A stretch of DNA of 5,335 bases from Candidatus Iainarchaeum sp. (lineage in GTDB: Archaea > Iainarchaeota > Iainarchaeia > Iainarchaeales > GCA-2688035), in NCBI GenBank assembly GCA_017608725.1, contig JAFCFG010000080.1, positions 1-5,335 of the forward strand. Direction: 5' to 3'. The notes beneath the pieces were generated by a model. The model was not told the origin of the DNA, did not search any database, and worked only from the letters and a program-made list of their open reading frames with translations. Positions 4,970-5,335 of this stretch are shown in pieces. A program made the translations under genes and the position numbers. Each line of letters opens with the position of its first letter. The stretch's first letter is position 1.

Positions 4970-5335
4970 TGACAAAGGCATTAGTGCTCACTGGATACGG
5001 AATCAACTGCGATGGGGAAACCGCTTTTGCCTTTCAAAAAGCAGGGGCAGAGGCAAAGATAGTGCATGTAAATGACTTAATCAAGCAACCGAAAATGCTG
5101 GAGGAATACCAAATATTTGCCTTCCCCGGCGGGTTTGCTTATGGTGATGACACTGGCTCTGGGAATGCCCTGGCGAACAAAATCAAGAATAATCTGTGGG
5201 AAGACTTAATGCAGTTCATTGAAGGGGAGAAGCTGGTTATTGGAATCTGCAATGGCTTTCAAGTGCTTGCAAATTTGGGGCTTTTACCAGGCATTTCAGG
5301 AAAATATGGTGAGAGAACAGTTGCTTTAGCACACA
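4969..5335 (+). CDS. purQ: FGAM synthase glutaminase subunit, N-terminal part, cut by the window edge
   Basis: PurQ is the class I glutamine amidotransferase that hydrolyses glutamine and passes ammonia to PurL. The first 122 codons are visible of a family usually about 220-270 residues long. TGYGINCDGET (8-18) is the N-terminal strand and oxyanion region. FAFPGGFAYGDDTGSGNALA (50-69) matches the family PGGFSYGD segment. GICNGFQVLANLGLLPG (92-108) is the nucleophile elbow, with Cys94 as the expected catalytic residue. The DDTGSGNA stretch differs from the more common GDYLRxGAIA form; I believe this variant goes with PurS-PurL fusions, but that is from memory. The catalytic His and Glu lie beyond the right edge. 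The ATG overlaps the purSL TGA by one base (ATGA), so the two subunits are very likely co-transcribed and translationally coupled. Confidence 0.96.
   Translation, partial: MTKALVLTGYGINCDGETAFAFQKAGAEAKIVHVNDLIKQPKMLEEYQIFAFPGGFAYGDDTGSGNALANKIKNNLWEDLMQFIEGEKLVIGICNGFQVLANLGLLPGISGKYGERTVALAH

Noticed and set aside
4471..5006. Minus-strand open frames over the purSL/purQ junction
   Set aside because: They are antisense to conserved PurL and PurQ motifs and show no recognisable domain.
1..5335. CRISPR array, insertion sequence, phage or defence genes
   Set aside because: No regularly spaced repeats, transposase motifs or terminal inverted repeats are present; every long coding frame belongs to metabolism.

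Overview
The window is a compact purine and one-carbon segment from a prokaryotic genome, most likely an archaeon. The archaeal reading rests on upstream signals. Two first genes (the HAD hydrolase and the 5-formyl-THF cyclo-ligase) lack a Shine-Dalgarno sequence and have an AT-rich, TATA-like box centred about 25-29 nt before the ATG, as expected for leaderless or nearly leaderless transcripts. The internal operon gene purQ instead has a GAGG motif 8 nt before its ATG. Arginine is written mostly as AGG/AGA. None of this is decisive, and a bacterium cannot be excluded; I do not assign a lineage.

Layout: (1) positions 1-379, minus strand: the first 126 codons of purD, running off the left edge. 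(2) A 62-nt divergent intergenic region with a shared AT-rich box. (3) 442-1092, plus strand: a HAD subfamily IA hydrolase of unknown substrate. (4) A 38-nt convergent junction whose flanks carry a near-perfect 20-bp direct repeat. (5) 1131-1697, minus strand: 5-formyltetrahydrofolate cyclo-ligase. (6) 1698-2014: 317 nt without a conventional gene. It holds the cyclo-ligase promoter, a candidate structured small RNA on the minus strand with its own TATA box and poly-T exit, a possible 20-23 codon small ORF, and the purSL leader. (7) 2015-4969, plus strand: a 984-residue FGAM synthase in which a duplicated PurS-like region is fused to the PurL synthetase core. (8) 4969-5335, plus strand: the first 122 codons of purQ, overlapping the purSL stop by one base and running off the right edge.

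How the genes work together: PurD makes GAR from phosphoribosylamine and glycine. PurSL with PurQ converts FGAR to FGAM using ATP and glutamine-derived ammonia. The cyclo-ligase recycles 5-formyl-THF to 5,10-methenyl-THF, which can feed the formyl-folate-dependent purine steps. The HAD protein has no clear place in the pathway. The most unusual items are the PurS-PurS-PurL architecture with a degenerate second-half nucleotide-site motif, and the candidate small RNA between the cyclo-ligase and purSL. No mobile element, CRISPR array, tRNA or rRNA was seen.
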